A stretch of 7,097 nucleotides of DNA, taken from an uncultured Clostridia bacterium (lineage in GTDB: Bacteria > Bacillota > Clostridia > Oscillospirales > Acutalibacteraceae). This document shows, one piece after another, positions 5,952 through 7,097 of this stretch. The notes beneath the pieces were generated by a model that saw only the letters and a program-made list of their open reading frames with translations, was not told where the DNA came from and ran no database searches. The stretch spans positions 1-7,097 of the forward strand of contig CAJFUH010000199.1 in assembly GCA_904420155.1 (NCBI GenBank). Reading direction: 5' to 3'. The stretch's first letter is position 1. Each line of letters begins with the position of its first letter. The position numbers were made by a program, and so were the translations under genes.

Positions 5952-6575
5952 TTATTTGTGGGAAAGCTCCACCAGATCCCGGATCAGCTCCACAGATTTA
6001 TCGATACCCAGAGCGCCGCTGTTTACGCACATATGATAAGCGGTGGCGTCGCCCCATTTATCTGTAGAATAATAGTTGTGATACTGCGCCCGGCGTTTAT
6101 CGGTCTTTAAAATAAGCGATTCCGCCTTCTGAGGGGTAAGCTGGTAAAGCTTACTGATCCTTTCCACACGTTTTTCCAGTGGGGCGTGAATAAACACGCT
6201 GATCACGCCTGGATCGTCCCGAAGGATATATTCCGCACAGCGCCCTACAATGATGCAGGAACCCTGTTTGGTGACATGTTTCATGGCGTCAATCTGCGCC
6301 AAAAACAGCCGGTCGTCCAGCGGGAGATCATATAAATAGGAAAGAGGCCCGCCTATGGGATACGCCCCGGTGGAGAGAGAAAACAGCAGACTTCCCGTCT
6401 TTTTCTCATCCCGTTGTGTAAATAGCTCCTCGCTGTACCCGCTCTTCTTGGCGGCTTCCGTCAGGATTTCCTTATCGTAAAATGGAATATTGAATTCTTT
6501 CGCCAGTTTTTTGCCGATCTCCGCGCCTCCGCTTCCAAACTGCCGGCCGATGGTTAATATAATCTTGCTTTCCAT
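5952..6575 (-). CDS. Cytidylate kinase-like family protein
   Basis: A 207-aa P-loop protein of the cytidylate kinase-like family (Pfam Cytidylate_kin2), common in Clostridia in addition to the true CMP kinase. Seen in order: an N-terminal phosphate-binding loop GRQFGSGGAEIGKKLA (10-25), then PFYDKEIL (31-38), the conserved VGRCAEYIL (110-118), VFIHAPLEKRVERI (127-140), a lid-like DKRRAQYHNYYS (159-170) and WGDATAYHMCVNSGALG (174-190). All are typical of the family and the length is normal, so the gene looks intact. By analogy it would transfer a phosphate from ATP, but the substrate of this branch is not established and may not be CMP. AGGGG 7 nt before the ATG supports the start. It stands alone between its own promoter and terminator, so no operon partner hints at its role. 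Confidence 0.92.
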   Translation of the reverse strand: MESKIILTIGRQFGSGGAEIGKKLAKEFNIPFYDKEILTEAAKKSGYSEELFTQRDEKKTGSLLFSLSTGAYPIGGPLSYLYDLPLDDRLFLAQIDAMKHVTKQGSCIIVGRCAEYILRDDPGVISVFIHAPLEKRVERISKLYQLTPQKAESLILKTDKRRAQYHNYYSTDKWGDATAYHMCVNSGALGIDKSVELIRDLVELSHK

Positions 6576-6668
6576 AGGAACACCCCTCTCTGATAAACAC
6601 TGTTTTATCTGTTCTTGTTATGTAATTCACACTAGTTTTTAGGCATCATCTCCTATAATTATGGTTAT

Positions 6669-6677
6669 AGTATACCA
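6669..6677 (-). promoter_or_regulatory. Extended -10 promoter of the kinase-like gene
   Basis: On the minus strand TGGTATACT (6677-6669) is a TGn-TATACT extended -10 box. The -35 position 17 nt upstream reads TGGTAA (6697-6692), a weak match, which is tolerated when the TGn element is present. Transcription would begin near 6662, leaving a leader of about 85 nt before the ATG at 6575. Confidence 0.5.
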
Positions 6678-6892
6678 TACATTTCCCGGCTTTACCAGTA
6701 TCATTTTTGTAAACTTTTTGCATACCCGATCGGTAAAAAGGTAGAATCTCCTGACTGGTTTCCACAAAAAGATAGAATTTTTTTGACACTCCTGTTCTTT
6801 TAGATTGCATATTTTTCGGATCAAAACTACCGAACCGCATGGTCAGGCGTAACAAAAGTATCATTGTTCCTTTTCACCATAAAGGACCCATG
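6678..6892. other. AT-rich spacer without a confident gene
   Basis: Two overlapping minus-strand frames of 61-72 codons cross this stretch, but neither has a ribosome site or a recognisable protein and both run through the kinase promoter. A plus-strand TTGACA (6783-6788) has no good -10 partner. A second copy of the terminator arm, CCTGTTCTTT, occurs at 6791-6800. Confidence 0.4.
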
Positions 6893-6926
6893 AAAAAAGA
6901 ACAGGGGATTTTTTCACCTGTTCTTT
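6893..6926 (-). terminator. Intrinsic terminator of a transcript entering from the right
   Basis: AAAGAACAGG (6896-6905) pairs exactly with CCTGTTCTTT (6917-6926) around an 11-nt loop. On the minus strand the hairpin is followed by a run of T (6898-6893). The plus-strand side has only an interrupted T tract. It therefore ends a minus-strand transcript lying at about 6930 and beyond the window edge. Confidence 0.75.
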
Positions 6927-7097
6927 CATTATATTCTATTCGGCAACGCCATAATACTTTGCAAGGATTATTTCTATCCCATGCGCGCCGCTATGGCAAA
7001 GCGGTCCACAGTAGCGTAAAGGAAATCCTGCCAGGGGCAGTATCCCGGTTCTGAGGCGTAAAAGGAACGGTAGCGCTTGCACCCACCTCCGCAGAGG
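6893..7097 (-). ncRNA. Possible structured small RNA, 5' end outside window (6S RNA candidate)
   Basis: Between the terminator and the window edge the minus strand has no convincing reading frame but many short helices. They include an apical hairpin CCGCT/AGCGG (7004-7000 with 6992-6988), CTGCC/GGCAG (7040-7036 with 7032-7028), GGATT pairing at a distance with AATCC (about 7027 with 6964), and GCAAGCGC (7080-7073) able to pair with GCGTTGC (6949-6943) with one bulged G. Together these suggest a long, interrupted rod of about 200 nt ending in a terminator, the general plan of 6S RNA, which binds the housekeeping RNA polymerase. I cannot match a conserved sequence with certainty. It could instead be an untranslated 3' region, a leader or another small RNA class. 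Confidence 0.35.

Noticed and set aside
6595..6605. 11-bp palindrome AAACACTGTTT before the kinase gene's ribosome site
   Set aside because: Short and AT-rich, with no regulator gene nearby; likely chance.
6639..6864. Two overlapping minus-strand frames of 61 and 72 codons
   Set aside because: No ribosome site, no family features, and they overlap the kinase promoter.
7040..7097. T-box-like or cobalamin-like fragments in the right-edge RNA
   Set aside because: GGTGGG and TGCCCC-type pieces are present but the conserved T-box core and cobalamin box are not, and the order of elements does not fit either class.

Overview
The window looks like a chromosomal segment of a gut-type Clostridia bacterium, most likely of the Oscillospiraceae/Ruminococcaceae group. 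The reasons are AGGAG-type ribosome sites, TTGACA/TATAAT promoters, mid-GC genes among AT-rich spacers, an asymmetric ABC exporter pair with a MarR regulator, and two blocks of GC-rich palindromic intergenic repeats of a style familiar from that group. The placement is an inference from style, not from a marker gene.

Left edge (1-433): what looks like the right end of an insertion sequence (two 18-bp direct repeats, possibly preceded by the tail of a transposase), then a GC-rich block of short perfect hairpins with no gene.

Centre left (434-4555, minus strand): a three-gene operon transcribed right to left. A strong promoter (TTGACA-17-TACAAT) has its -10 buried in a 16-bp inverted repeat that contains two adjacent 15-bp operator-like sites. 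It drives a 575-aa ABC exporter half-transporter with a degenerate ATP site, a 621-aa partner half-transporter with the catalytic site (TAATG overlap), and a MarR-type regulator 12 nt further on. The simplest reading is a heterodimeric exporter of drugs, peptides or another amphipathic compound, controlled by its own MarR repressor in a feedback loop. The true starts of both ABC genes are well inside the longest open frames.

Centre right (4556-5473, plus strand): an AT-rich divergent promoter region, a leader of about 240 nt with competing helices that could hide or expose the ribosome site, and a TTG-start gene for a 195-aa secreted protein I do not recognise.

Right (5474-7097): a second palindromic repeat block, then an AT-rich spacer, then a minus-strand cytidylate kinase-like gene (207 aa) with its own extended -10 promoter and a clear intrinsic terminator. 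At the extreme right a hairpin plus U-run terminates a minus-strand transcript that has no good reading frame but many short helices. I read it as the 3' part of a structured small RNA, possibly 6S RNA, cut by the window edge.

I found no tRNA, rRNA, CRISPR array or complete mobile element. The points most worth following are the operator architecture, the candidate leader switch with its orphan secreted protein, and the unassigned RNA at the right edge.
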